A stretch of 64,000 bases of DNA, taken from the NCBI GenBank assembly GCA_947599835.1, contig CANQFQ010000003.1, forward strand, positions 62,001-126,000, read 5' to 3'. Of this stretch, positions 41,779 through 51,489 are shown piece after piece; positions within the stretch are counted from its first letter, which is position 1, and each line of letters begins with the position of its first letter. A program made the position numbers and the translations under genes. Under the pieces are notes generated by a model. The model was not told where the DNA came from. It did no database searches and worked only from the letters and a program-made list of their open reading frames with translations. Source of the DNA: an uncultured Bacilli bacterium. Its GTDB lineage: Bacteria > Bacillota_I > Bacilli_A > RFN20 > CAG-631.

Positions 41779-43641
41779 TTATCGAAGTTTTAAATAAATC
41801 ATTAACATTGTGATATCACTAGGATTAACCCCTGAAATACGACTTGCTTGTCCAATCGTTGCAGGTCGAATTTTATTTAATTTTTGTCTTGCTTCAATGG
41901 CTAAATGTTGGATGTCATCATAATTAATATTTTCTGGTATCATAAAATTTTCTAGTTTTTCTAATTCTTGTGCGTCTTTTTGTTGTTTTTTTAAATAGCC
42001 TTCATACTTAATTTGAATTTCAACCTGTTCAATCACTTCTTTGCTATATTGTTTTTCTAAATGAAGCAAAGGTACAACTTCCATTAATTTAATTTCAGGA
42101 CGTTTGATAAATTCGTTAATTGTGAGAGCACTCATATGATCAATACTTGTTTGTTGATTCAAAGCATAATCTTTAATTTCTGGATAATTTTTTACTTTTA
42201 ATTGTGTGATGATTGTTTTTAATTCTTCAATATCCTTTAATTTATTTAAAAATTGTTGGTATAGTTGTTGACTTACTAAACCGACTTCATAACCATATTT
42301 TCTTAAACGAATGTCTGCGTTATCATGTCTTAAAAGCAATCGATATTCAGATCTTGATGTTAATAAACGATAAGGTTCTTTTGTCCCTTTGGTCACTAAA
42401 TCATCAATCATCAATCCAATATAGGATTCATTTCTTTTTAAAATTAATGGCGCTTTATTTTGAATTTTTAAGCAAGCATTAATTCCGGCGATTAGTCCTT
42501 GACCCGCAGCTTCTTCATAGCCAGATGTTCCATTAATTTGACCCGCAGTAAATAAATTTTCTATAAGTTTCGTTTCTAACGACAATTTTAATTGCATTGG
42601 ATCAATAGCATCATATTCAATTGCATACGCATATTTTAAAAATTTAGCCTCTTTTAATCCGGGTAATGAATGTACCATTAATTCTTGAATGTGCGGTGGC
42701 ATAGAAGTTGAAAAGCCTTGTAAATAGATTGAATTATTCGATAAAGATTCGGGTTCTAAAAATAATTGATGTCTTTCTTTATCAGCAAATCGAACGATTT
42801 TATCTTCGATTGAAGGACAATAACGAGGACCTGTGCCTTTAATGTTACCACTATACATTGCAGATTCTTTGAGGTGTTCTTGAATGATTTGATGCGTTAA
42901 AGGACTTGTGTGTATCAAATAACAAGGAACTTGTTTATCCAACGCTAAAAAATCGGTCGTTTCATAACTAAATGCATATTCGCCTAAACTACCCAATTGA
43001 ATTTCACATTCATCAAAATCAATACTTTCTTTAGCAATCCTTGGGGGTGTACCCGTTTTTAAGCGCATAATATTAAATCCTAAATCACGCAATTGAACAG
43101 ATAATCCTGTTGCACTTCTTTGATGATCAGGACCTTCTTGTTTCATCTCATGACCGACTAAAATACTTGCTTCAAGATATGTTCCTGTCGTTAGAATCGT
43201 TGCCTTTGAATATATTTCTTCATTATTTTCATCAATAATGCCTAAGCATTGATGTTCTTTAACAATGAGTTTTTTGACCATCGTTTGCAAAATCGTTATA
43301 TTTGCATTGGATAGAATAACATCTTGCATATATTTAGGATATCTTAGTTTATCAATTTGTGCCCTTAAACATTGAACACCAGGACCTTTTGCAGTATTTA
43401 ACATTTTCATTTGCAAACAGGTGTGATCCGTTGTTTTTCCCATTTGACCGCCTAAAGCATCAATTTCTCGAACAACAACTCCTTTTGCTGGGCCACCAAT
43501 AGATGGATTGCATGGAGTTTGTGCAATGTTATTGATATCTAATGTAATTAGACAAACTTTATAAGAAAGTCTTGCTGCTGCTAATGCAGCTTCAACTCCT
43601 GCATGTCCGCCGCCAACTACAATTACATCAAATTCTTGCAT
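41779..43641 (-). CDS. mnmG: tRNA uridine-5-carboxymethylaminomethyl modification enzyme MnmG
   Basis: This 620-residue FAD protein (GidA) has the dinucleotide loop VVGGGHAGVEAALAAAR, NPSIGGPAKGVVVREIDALG, LRAQIDKLRYP and KGTGPRYCPSIEDKIVRF, all hallmark sequences. GQINGTSGYEEAAGQGL binds FAD further on, and ARISGVNPSDI-like QASRISGVNPSDI marks the tRNA-contacting C-terminus. With MnmE it modifies wobble uridines; mnmE is not in the window. I prefer the ATG at 43641; a TTG two codons upstream is possible. It lies between proS and rsmG. Confidence 0.95.
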   Translation of the reverse strand: MQEFDVIVVGGGHAGVEAALAAARLSYKVCLITLDINNIAQTPCNPSIGGPAKGVVVREIDALGGQMGKTTDHTCLQMKMLNTAKGPGVQCLRAQIDKLRYPKYMQDVILSNANITILQTMVKKLIVKEHQCLGIIDENNEEIYSKATILTTGTYLEASILVGHEMKQEGPDHQRSATGLSVQLRDLGFNIMRLKTGTPPRIAKESIDFDECEIQLGSLGEYAFSYETTDFLALDKQVPCYLIHTSPLTHQIIQEHLKESAMYSGNIKGTGPRYCPSIEDKIVRFADKERHQLFLEPESLSNNSIYLQGFSTSMPPHIQELMVHSLPGLKEAKFLKYAYAIEYDAIDPMQLKLSLETKLIENLFTAGQINGTSGYEEAAGQGLIAGINACLKIQNKAPLILKRNESYIGLMIDDLVTKGTKEPYRLLTSRSEYRLLLRHDNADIRLRKYGYEVGLVSQQLYQQFLNKLKDIEELKTIITQLKVKNYPEIKDYALNQQTSIDHMSALTINEFIKRPEIKLMEVVPLLHLEKQYSKEVIEQVEIQIKYEGYLKKQQKDAQELEKLENFMIPENINYDDIQHLAIEARQKLNKIRPATIGQASRISGVNPSDITMLMIYLKLR

Positions 43642-43657
43642 CTTCAAACACTTCTTT

Positions 43658-45361
43658 CTATCTACTCTCTTTATTCACTTTATCGACAATCAAATCAATG
43701 ACTTCATCAACCGTCAATTCTTGTTTTTGATTGTCACTTCTAAATTTAAATTCAACGATTCCTTCTGAAGCTCTTTTTCCTACAGTAATCGACATTGGAA
43801 TTCCAATTAAATCCCAATCTTTAAATTTAACTCCCGCTTGCACATTGCGATCATCCAATATCACTTCTACATGTTTTTCTTGTAATTGATGATAAATCGA
43901 ATCCGCCAATTCTTGTTGTTCGTTTTGATAACGAATAGGAATGATAACGACATGATAAGGAGCCACGTTTAAAGGCCAAATAATTCCTTGTTCATCGTGG
44001 TATTGCTCAACGATACTTGCTAAAGTTCTCGTAACACCAATGCCATAACAGCCCATAACCATTGGAATATTTTTTCCTTCTTCATTCAAATAAGTACAAC
44101 CCATACTATCGGAATATTTTGTTTTTAATTTAAAAATTTGACCGATTTCAATGCCTCTTTGACTTTTTAAAGGTTGCTTACAAATTGGACATAAATCATT
44201 TTCTTTACAATCTCTTAAAAAGAAGATTTCACCATTATAATCGCGATTGATATTAACATTAACGAAATGATAATCTTTTTGGTTTGCACCCACAATAATG
44301 TTTTTCATTTTAGCTACTTCTTGATCGACTAAAACTCTTATTTTCATATGACATGGACCTACAAAGCCATCTACACTACCTAATTTTTCAATTTCTTCTT
44401 TTGATGCTAATACAAGTTCATGTTCCGCAATTTGTAAAGCGTTGCAAACTTTAATCAAATTGACTTCACGATCTCCCCGCACTAACACGCAAACATATGC
44501 TTCATTGGCTTTATATACCATCGTTTTAACAACATCTTGTGTAGAAACATTTAAATAATGACTCACTTCTTCAATCGTTTTTTGGTTAGGGGTATACACT
44601 TTTTCAAGTGGTAATTCTGCTTCATTATTTTTATAATCGCTATCCCATGATTCTGCTTTTTCTTCATCTGCAGCATAATGACAATGATCACAATAAATAA
44701 TATTGCTTTCCCCCACTTCACTTAATGCCATAAATTGATGGGATTCACTCCCTCCAATTGCACCTGTATCTGCCAAAACGATTTTATATTTTAAATGTAA
44801 ACGAGTAAAAATTCTTTGATAGGTTTCATACATGTTTTGATAGGCTTCATTTAAACCTTTTTCATCCATATCAAAACTATATGCATCCTTCATAATAAAT
44901 TCTCTTCCCCGCATTAATCCAAAACGAGGGCGTAATTCATCTCGGTATTTTGTTTGAATTTGATAAATATTTAAAGGTAAATTTTTATACGATTTTACCT
45001 CATTTTTAATTAAATCAGTAAATATTTCTTCGTGCGTAGGGCCAAGACAAAACTCACGGTCATGACGATCTTTAAAGCGCATTAGTTCAGGTCCATATTT
45101 TTGCCACCGACCAGATAATTCCCATAATTCTTTAGGTTGAATAGCGCTTGACAAAATTTCTTGTGCGCCACTTTGATCCATTTCTTCACGAATAATATTT
45201 TCCACTTTATGAAGAACTCTAATTCCTAAAGGTAAAAAATTATACACCCCTGCTACTAACTTACGAATCATACCCGCTCTAATTAAATAAATATGGCTTG
45301 CTATGATGGCTTCATTAGGAGCTTCTTTTAATGTAGGAATGAGCATTTTGCTTGCTTTCAT
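43658..45361 (-). CDS. proS: Prolyl-tRNA synthetase, bacterial type
   Basis: This 567-residue class II synthetase of the bacterial type includes the inserted editing domain. GPTHEEIFTDLI and RDELRPRFGLMRGREFIMKD are class II motif 2 and its surroundings. The editing (INS) domain spans about 225-390 (with VKTMVYKA and CHMKIRVLVD). GCYGIGVTRTL marks motif 3. The C-terminal anticodon-binding domain has PYHVVIIPI. It charges tRNA-Pro and clears Ala-tRNA-Pro. AAGGAAG precedes the ATG. It lies between metG and mnmG on one transcript. Confidence 0.95.
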   Translation of the reverse strand: MKASKMLIPTLKEAPNEAIIASHIYLIRAGMIRKLVAGVYNFLPLGIRVLHKVENIIREEMDQSGAQEILSSAIQPKELWELSGRWQKYGPELMRFKDRHDREFCLGPTHEEIFTDLIKNEVKSYKNLPLNIYQIQTKYRDELRPRFGLMRGREFIMKDAYSFDMDEKGLNEAYQNMYETYQRIFTRLHLKYKIVLADTGAIGGSESHQFMALSEVGESNIIYCDHCHYAADEEKAESWDSDYKNNEAELPLEKVYTPNQKTIEEVSHYLNVSTQDVVKTMVYKANEAYVCVLVRGDREVNLIKVCNALQIAEHELVLASKEEIEKLGSVDGFVGPCHMKIRVLVDQEVAKMKNIIVGANQKDYHFVNVNINRDYNGEIFFLRDCKENDLCPICKQPLKSQRGIEIGQIFKLKTKYSDSMGCTYLNEEGKNIPMVMGCYGIGVTRTLASIVEQYHDEQGIIWPLNVAPYHVVIIPIRYQNEQQELADSIYHQLQEKHVEVILDDRNVQAGVKFKDWDLIGIPMSITVGKRASEGIVEFKFRSDNQKQELTVDEVIDLIVDKVNKESR

Positions 45362-45379
45362 AATATTAACTTCCTTTCG

Positions 45380-46975
45380 TTATTTAGGCTGATAAATACT
45401 TTCTTTTGTTTTTTCGATTTCAACTTGAGCATCTAAACGAACAAAAGCAGGCGTTGGTTTTTCTGAAACTTTAACTTTTGATAAAACGCCAAATTGGCTT
45501 GCGCTTTGATAATTTCTTAATGATGCATCAACATGGAGTAAATCTAAAATAAACGATGTCTTTTCAATCAATATCGGTTTTAAAAAAACGCAAACTTGAT
45601 AAATCACATTAGCTAAATGAACCATTACGGAGGCTAGTTCTTCTCGTTTATTTTCATCTTTAGCCAAGGCCCATGGTTTGCTTTCTTCAATATATTTGTT
45701 TGCTTTGGAAACATATACAAATAATTTTTCGATAGCTACGTTGATTTCAAATTGATCCATATGTTTAATAAAGGCAGCGATGGCTTTTTTTCCTGTTTCT
45801 TCTAAATCTTGATCTAAAGCATTGAAACATCCTTTATATTCAGGAATCATTCCATCAAAATATTTATTCATCATGGATAAACTACGATGAGATAAATTTC
45901 CTAAATCATTGGCCAAATCGTTATTATATCGTTCAATAAATTGTTCCATCGTAAATAAACCATCATTAAACATTGGAATTTCTCTTAATAAATAATAACG
46001 AACTGCATCAATACCATAAGCATGAATTAAAGGTAATGGATAGACCACATTTCCTTTAGATTTACTCATTTTTCCATCTTTCATAATCAACCACCCATGA
46101 CTATAAAACCGATCGGGCAAAGGAAGATTTAATGACATTAACATAATTGGCCAATAAATGACATGAAATCGAGTAATTTCTTTTCCTAAAACATGAACTT
46201 TTTCATCCCCATTTAACCAATATTTTTTAAATAAATGATCATCTTCACTTAAATATCCTAAGACACTCAAATAATTCATTAAAGCGTCAATCCAAACATA
46301 AACGACATGTTTCGGATTTTCTTTGATTTTAACACCCCAATCAAAAGAAGTTCTTGAAACACATAAATCTTCCAATCCGGGTTTAATAAAATTATTAATC
46401 ATTTCTGTTTTTCTTGCTTCAGGAATAATTGCGTTCGGATGTTCTTCATAATATTTTAACAATTGATCGGTATATTTTGACATTCTAAAGAAATAAGCTT
46501 CTTCTTTTTGTAAAACCACTTCTCTACCACAATCAGGACATTTTCCATTCACCAATTGCGTTTCTGTAAAAAATGATTCGCATTCTCTGCAATACCAACC
46601 TTGATATTCACTCAAATAAATATCCCCTTTATTTAAAAAATAGGTAAACACTTTTTCCACCACATCCGTATGTCGTTTTTGTGTTGTACGGATAAAATCA
46701 TCATTAGAAATTTTTAATTCTTTCCATAATTCTTGTACACTAGAAACGATTTCATCGACAAATTCGGTAGGAGTAATATTTTTTTCTTTGGCCTTGAATT
46801 CTATTTTTTGACCATGTTCATCTGTTCCTGTAACAAAATAAACATCATAACCGCATTCTTTTTTATAACGCGCATAAGCATCACATACAATGGTGGTATA
46901 GGAATTTCCTAAGGTCATATTTCCACTTGGATAATAAATTGGAGTGGTAATATAAAATGTTTTTTTCTTATTCAT
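45380..46975 (-). CDS. metG: Methionyl-tRNA synthetase with altered HIGH motif
   Basis: This 531-residue class I synthetase has a clear KMSKSKGNV signature (about residue 300), a zinc knuckle CRECES...CPDC (about 144-163) and a helical anticodon-binding domain. It lacks the C-terminal Trbp111-type dimer domain, as in many bacteria. The ATP-binding motif, normally H-I-G-H after PSG, reads NMTLGNSY: both histidines are replaced (Thr and Asn). I checked the codons on the minus strand (ATG ACC TTA GGA AAT). The rest is canonical, for example FVTGTDEHGQKIE. The start overlaps the rsmI end by eight bases, with GGGAGG upstream. Confidence 0.93.
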   Translation of the reverse strand: MNKKKTFYITTPIYYPSGNMTLGNSYTTIVCDAYARYKKECGYDVYFVTGTDEHGQKIEFKAKEKNITPTEFVDEIVSSVQELWKELKISNDDFIRTTQKRHTDVVEKVFTYFLNKGDIYLSEYQGWYCRECESFFTETQLVNGKCPDCGREVVLQKEEAYFFRMSKYTDQLLKYYEEHPNAIIPEARKTEMINNFIKPGLEDLCVSRTSFDWGVKIKENPKHVVYVWIDALMNYLSVLGYLSEDDHLFKKYWLNGDEKVHVLGKEITRFHVIYWPIMLMSLNLPLPDRFYSHGWLIMKDGKMSKSKGNVVYPLPLIHAYGIDAVRYYLLREIPMFNDGLFTMEQFIERYNNDLANDLGNLSHRSLSMMNKYFDGMIPEYKGCFNALDQDLEETGKKAIAAFIKHMDQFEINVAIEKLFVYVSKANKYIEESKPWALAKDENKREELASVMVHLANVIYQVCVFLKPILIEKTSFILDLLHVDASLRNYQSASQFGVLSKVKVSEKPTPAFVRLDAQVEIEKTKESIYQPK

Positions 46976-47825
46976 GTATTGATCCTCCCTTATGATAGAA
47001 ATGATATAATTCGTTTTTAGAAACGTTATACTCTTTTGCTACCGTTTTGATAGCTTCATTTTTGCTAAATCCATTTTGAATTTTATCATTGATTTCATCG
47101 ATCAATGATACATCAATGACATTTTTGTCTTTCTTTTTTCCCTCAACAACTAGTACCATTTCGCCTTTTAAAGTATCTGCAATTTCAAAGACTTCTTGAA
47201 TGGTTCCACGAATAAACTCTTCAAATTTTTTTGTTAATTCACGGCACAAACAAATTTTTCGATTATCAAAAATTTCAAGCAAGTCTTGCAATGTTTCTTT
47301 CAACTTATGTGGACTTTGATAAAAGACCATTGTGTGTTCAAAATTGCTGAGCGATTGCAATTCTTTTTTTCTTTTTGCACTTCTAGGATCTAAAAATCCA
47401 TAAAAATAAAAATGATCAGTATCCATTCCAGAAGCAACCACACTTTGAATAACTGCGCTAGGCCCATTAATCACGACGACAGGATAATTTGCTGCAATCA
47501 CTTTTTGAATGATTTTTTGACCCGGGTCAGATATTCCTGGATAACCTGCATCAGACATCAAAGCAATGGATTGTTGTTGATTTAAAAAAGATAAAATTTG
47601 CGTTGCTGCTTCATTTTCTTTGTTTTCATAAGCACTATATAGACTTTTTTTTATTCCTAGATAATTTAAAATTTTACAACTTACTCTTGTATCCTCACAA
47701 AAAACAGCTTCGACTTCTTTTAAAGTTTGTTCTATTCTAGGGCTAATTTCATTTAAATTTCCAATGGGTGTCGCTATAACATAAAGCGTAGCGCATCGTT
47801 CTACAAAACTTTGAATTCTTTGCAT
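46968..47825 (-). CDS. rsmI: 16S rRNA (cytidine-2'-O) methyltransferase RsmI
   Basis: This 285-residue tetrapyrrole-methylase-fold protein has LYVIATPIGNLNEISPR near the N-terminus, EDTRVSCKIL, SDAGYPGISDPG and GPSAVIQSVVASG, the SAM pocket landmarks of RsmI. It adds the 2'-O-methyl group at C1402 (E. coli numbering) in the ribosomal P site. The C-terminal 60 residues form the small helical domain. The start lies one base after the ricT stop. The order ricT-rsmI-metG is that of Bacillus, with yabA and yazA missing. Confidence 0.94.
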   Translation of the reverse strand: MQRIQSFVERCATLYVIATPIGNLNEISPRIEQTLKEVEAVFCEDTRVSCKILNYLGIKKSLYSAYENKENEAATQILSFLNQQQSIALMSDAGYPGISDPGQKIIQKVIAANYPVVVINGPSAVIQSVVASGMDTDHFYFYGFLDPRSAKRKKELQSLSNFEHTMVFYQSPHKLKETLQDLLEIFDNRKICLCRELTKKFEEFIRGTIQEVFEIADTLKGEMVLVVEGKKKDKNVIDVSLIDEINDKIQNGFSKNEAIKTVAKEYNVSKNELYHFYHKGGSIHE

Positions 47826-47826
47826 A

Positions 47827-48696
47827 TTAAGCCTTTTTATTTTGATTTAAAAAATCATCTAATGATAAAAATAAACTTTCTTCTTTATTATCCAATTTGA
47901 TCGTTCTAGATAAAACATTTAAAGAAGTAACCTTATATTCTTGATCATTATACATCACTCGTTGTCCTAGTTTTGGCAAACCTTCTTTTAATTTCGTATA
48001 ATAGTCATCTTCATACTTTAAACAACAAACTAATTTTCCACATTGACCCGAAAGTTTTTGAATATTTAAAGCAAGAAGTTGATTTTTCGCCATGTTAATG
48101 CTAATTCCTTCAAAATCAGATAAAAATGTATGACAACATAATGGCAAACCACAGGGACCTAATCCACCTATCGATTTAGAACGATCTCTGGCACCAATTT
48201 GACGAAGTTCGATTCGGCAATGTAATTTTTGAGCAAGAACTTTTAATAATTCACGAAAATCAACACGATCATCCGATACATAAGTAAAAATCACTTTCGT
48301 GGTATCTAAAATATATTCGCTACTTATTAAATTCATCGGTAAATTCAATTGTTGTATGCTTTCTTGACAAATCACTGCCGCTTTTTTTGCAAGTTGTTCA
48401 TTGTCCGCATATTTCTTTTTATCTTCTTCCGTTGCTTTACGAATGACAGGCTTTAGTTCTAATTCTAAGGATATTTCATTAACTTGTTTTAAATCGGTGT
48501 TAATAAAGCCCATTTCTTGTCCACGAGTGGTTTCAACAACGACATTTTCCCCTTTTTTTAAAGTGTCATCATTCGTACCAAAATAATACATATGTAATGC
48601 ATTTTGAAACCCTACCCCAACAACATATTTAAACGTGTTTTGTGGCATTGCTTGTTCGTTTGCAGTTTTTAATATTTTCTTATTTTCGTTTTCCAC
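47827..48696 (-). CDS. ricT: PSP1-domain protein RicT (YaaT)
   Basis: This 289-residue PSP1-domain protein starts with GTG (48696), eight bases after AGGAGG. Cysteine motifs GPCGLPLCCHTFL and SGQCGKLVCCLKYEDDYY are the RicT signature; in Bacillus these cysteines help bind [4Fe-4S] clusters of the RicA-RicF-RicT complex. RELLKVLAQKLHCRIELRQIGARDRSK is also conserved. The complex aids RNase Y-dependent mRNA processing. ricA and ricF are not in the window. It overlaps holB by 17 bases. Confidence 0.92.
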   Translation of the reverse strand: MENENKKILKTANEQAMPQNTFKYVVGVGFQNALHMYYFGTNDDTLKKGENVVVETTRGQEMGFINTDLKQVNEISLELELKPVIRKATEEDKKKYADNEQLAKKAAVICQESIQQLNLPMNLISSEYILDTTKVIFTYVSDDRVDFRELLKVLAQKLHCRIELRQIGARDRSKSIGGLGPCGLPLCCHTFLSDFEGISINMAKNQLLALNIQKLSGQCGKLVCCLKYEDDYYTKLKEGLPKLGQRVMYNDQEYKVTSLNVLSRTIKLDNKEESLFLSLDDFLNQNKKA

Positions 48697-49678
48697 AAAT
48701 ATCGCCTCCTGCGATTAAAATAAATAATTTATCTAAAACTAAATTTTTATTTGCATTAGATATCATTTCTTGCTTTGCTGTCATAATTGCCATAATTTTA
48801 TCATATAAATCCATATGCGCATCTGCTAATTGTTGAATTTCTTCTTTGAAGAACAAACTTTCATTGTTCCCAACATGATAATAAATAGCCGCAAAAAAGC
48901 AAGCTTGCAACATATCTAAAAATAACTCAATTTGATTCATTGCATCCAATTGCGGTACTCCTTGATTGAGCATATAAAAAATTAAATAATCAGGATTCGT
49001 TATCAAATAATTTAAACAATTTTTCGTAATTGCTTTTACCTTTTTAAAATCGTCTGATAAGACAAATTCAACATTCTTATTTAAATCATTTGAAATTAAA
49101 GCTAACAAGTGTGCATCTTCTAAGTCTGCATTGACATCAAGCATTCCTTGAATTAATTCTTTTTGACTAAATTGCTTTAAATTAATTAATTGACATCTTG
49201 AGACAATTGTTGGTAATACGGACATTAATGAATAAGTTGTAAAAATAGCTACAATATCCGATGTCGGTTCTTCAAGAAATTTTAACAATTTATTTAAAGA
49301 AGAAATCGGCGCTTTTTCTATAAGATGAATGACATAAATTTTAACATTGGCCTTTTCTACGGCAGATTTATTGAATTCTTTTTGTAAATGATCCACAGAA
49401 TCTCTTTTTAAATCTTCACCTTTATAAAAAATATAGTCAATATACTTCTGATTTTTAATTTTTTGACACGCATCACAACTTTCACACGCTAAATGATCTG
49501 AACTCTTATTTTCACAAATTAAACTTTGCGCAATAAATTCAGCGATTCCTAATACGGGCGCCCCAACAGTGCCATTAATTAAATAAGCATGGGTTGTCTT
49601 TTTCTTAGAGAAAGCATTGATTAAAGTTTGATATACAATCGGTTGTGTTGCTTTTAAATATTCTTTGAATTGTTGCAT
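48680..49678 (-). CDS. holB: DNA polymerase III delta' subunit HolB
   Basis: This 332-residue clamp-loader subunit has a zinc module, CENKSSDHLACESCDACQKI, with four cysteines, the region LNKLLKFLEEPTSDI, and the SRC motif in TIVSRCQLINL. The position of Walker A reads NGTVGAPVLGI, lacking the GKT lysine, so it does not bind ATP, as expected for delta'. It works with DnaX and delta to load the sliding clamp. The start lies within tmk (25-bp overlap) and the end within ricT. The order tmk-holB-ricT is that of many Firmicutes. Confidence 0.92.
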   Translation of the reverse strand: MQQFKEYLKATQPIVYQTLINAFSKKKTTHAYLINGTVGAPVLGIAEFIAQSLICENKSSDHLACESCDACQKIKNQKYIDYIFYKGEDLKRDSVDHLQKEFNKSAVEKANVKIYVIHLIEKAPISSLNKLLKFLEEPTSDIVAIFTTYSLMSVLPTIVSRCQLINLKQFSQKELIQGMLDVNADLEDAHLLALISNDLNKNVEFVLSDDFKKVKAITKNCLNYLITNPDYLIFYMLNQGVPQLDAMNQIELFLDMLQACFFAAIYYHVGNNESLFFKEEIQQLADAHMDLYDKIMAIMTAKQEMISNANKNLVLDKLFILIAGGDICGKRK

Positions 49679-50310
49679 AGTTGATATTCCTTACATTTTT
49701 TAATGATAATGTCATAAACAGCATTGAATACTTTTTCTGGTGTTTGATTTGCATCAACGATAACAAATCGATTGGCATATTTCTTTTTTAAAATTTCATA
49801 TCCTTCATGTACTTTTAAATGAAAAGATAATTGTTCTAAATCTAAACGATTCATTTCAAAACCGCGATGTTTATTGATTCTTTTTAAACCTTCTTCTGGA
49901 GGAATATCTAAAAGAATTGTGGCATCAGGTAAGCGATGATTAATTGCAAACATATTAATTTCATAAACTTCATCGATACCAATTCCTCGAGCATATCCTT
50001 GATAAGCTAAAGAACTATCGATAAATCTATCACAAATGATAATGTAACCTTCTTTTAAGGCTGGCTCAATTTTTTCAACCAAATGTTGTCTTCGACTAGC
50101 GGCATATAATAAAGCCTCGCTACGAGCATCTAATTCGGTATTTTTTACATCTAAAATGATATCACGAATTTGTTCTGCAATTTTAACTCCGCCAGGTTCT
50201 CGTGTGTATAACACCTTATACCCCTCTTGGTTTAATTTATCGGTCACCTTTTTGCAAACGGTTGTTTTTCCACTACCCTCTGCACCTTCAATTGTAATAA
50301 ATAATCCCAT
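49654..50310 (-). CDS. tmk: Thymidylate kinase
   Basis: This 218-residue kinase has P-loop FITIEGAEGSGKTT, TREPGGVKIAEQIR, the CDRFIDSSLAYQGYARGIG motif and ILLDIPPEEGLKRI. It phosphorylates dTMP to dTDP. I place the start at the ATG at 50310, eight bases after GAGG; ATG 50313 and GTG 50319 are in frame but too close to it. It is the first gene of the eight-gene block running to rsmG. The upstream region has a TATAAT and a large inverted repeat. Confidence 0.95.
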   Translation of the reverse strand: MGLFITIEGAEGSGKTTVCKKVTDKLNQEGYKVLYTREPGGVKIAEQIRDIILDVKNTELDARSEALLYAASRRQHLVEKIEPALKEGYIIICDRFIDSSLAYQGYARGIGIDEVYEINMFAINHRLPDATILLDIPPEEGLKRINKHRGFEMNRLDLEQLSFHLKVHEGYEILKKKYANRFVIVDANQTPEKVFNAVYDIIIKKCKEYQLCNNSKNI

Positions 50311-50332
50311 CATCAACACCTCAGTTAATTAT

Positions 50333-50366
50333 TATACACTATCTTTTTTTTAAAAGATAGAGTATA
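50333..50366. repeat. 14-bp inverted repeat upstream of tmk
   Basis: TATAC-A-CTATCTTTT on the left pairs with AAAAGATAG-A-GTATA on the right, interrupted by one A:A mismatch and a short T loop. It lies between the divergent tmk and 50446 genes. The tmk -10 TATAAT (minus strand) is within its left arm, so folding or protein binding there would affect tmk transcription. Confidence 0.6.
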
Positions 50367-50445
50367 ACCATTCAAAATCCGTGTTTTATTTTTATTGTGT
50401 TGTGCAATAAATAAAAAAAGAATACAATAATATTGGGTGATACGA

Positions 50446-51354
50446 ATGCCTTTATCAATTTTAGATTTATTTTTTCAAGAAAATAATTTCCAATTAAAAA
50501 ATGGAATATCCTATGGCTTTTATCGAAATCGATTTTTTGCTTTAAACAACGTTTCTGGCTTAATTAAAATATCAACTACCCTTTCTAAGCTCATTGAGGA
50601 ATCCAAATTACAACAAATAAGTAATGAAATCAATCGAGTAATTCAGTCAAATCAAGCTTATGCTTATTATGAATTTGGCACTTTTACTTTAAGTTGTTTT
50701 TTAAACCCTGTTAAAACCAACGATAATTTAATTATAGATACTATGAGCCAAATGACGGATATTTTAGATATGAATGACATTCCAAACCGCGATACCTGTC
50801 CCATCTGTAATCGCACTTTAACACCTTCGGATCCTATTTATAATTTTGACAACGAATTGTTTCAAAGCCATGAAGCTTGTGCAACGCCTTTAATTCAAAT
50901 GGTTGATAATGCATTAACTTCACGTTTTGGAGACACAAAAAAGCAACATTATTTTACGGGTATTTTAGGTGTCCTTTTATCTGGAATTTTATTTATTGGC
51001 ATTTATTTACTATTAGAATCTGCCAAATATTTTGCTTGTATTGCAAGTATCATTAGTGTTTGTTTAGCACACTTCCTATATAAAAAATTTAACGGTAAAA
51101 TGGTCAAAAATCGATTAATTTTGATTTCTGTAATTATGGAATTATTTGTCATTTTGGGTGAATATTTTTTATTAGCTTATACGTCTTTTAAAAGTGGAAC
51201 AACCTTAGCGTTTGCGTTAACGCATCCTTTCCGTAATTTTGATGTCTTACAATGTGTGGTACATTTATTGTTAAATACATTTTTTATTTATGGTTCTTTT
51301 TTATTCTTATGGAAAGCAGAAAAGAAAATTCCTAATGGAATTAAAAAATTTTAA
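50446..51354 (+). CDS. Zinc-finger membrane protein of unknown function
   Basis: This 302-residue protein starts at the ATG at 50446 after GGGTGAT. The soluble N-terminal half (about 1-110) is of unknown fold. It is followed by CPICNRTLTPSDP and SHEACATP (C-x2-C ... H-x3-C), a treble-clef or LIM-like zinc site at about residues 116-145. The C-terminal half has four hydrophobic helices (about 170-190, 195-212, 223-245 and 265-290). I do not recognise a family. It has a likely promoter, TTGTGC-17-TACAAT, and stands alone, so no function can be read from neighbours. Confidence 0.65.
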   Translation: MPLSILDLFFQENNFQLKNGISYGFYRNRFFALNNVSGLIKISTTLSKLIEESKLQQISNEINRVIQSNQAYAYYEFGTFTLSCFLNPVKTNDNLIIDTMSQMTDILDMNDIPNRDTCPICNRTLTPSDPIYNFDNELFQSHEACATPLIQMVDNALTSRFGDTKKQHYFTGILGVLLSGILFIGIYLLLESAKYFACIASIISVCLAHFLYKKFNGKMVKNRLILISVIMELFVILGEYFLLAYTSFKSGTTLAFALTHPFRNFDVLQCVVHLLLNTFFIYGSFLFLWKAEKKIPNGIKKF

Positions 51355-51489
51355 ATTTCTATTGATTGTATTGAATGACACAGCCAATTTTTTCCATAAA
51401 TAATATTGCATATTATTTCTTTTCTTTTTAACATCGTTGGTTTATAATGATATCAACCACATATAGATAAATTTAAAGGAGAATCGTTT

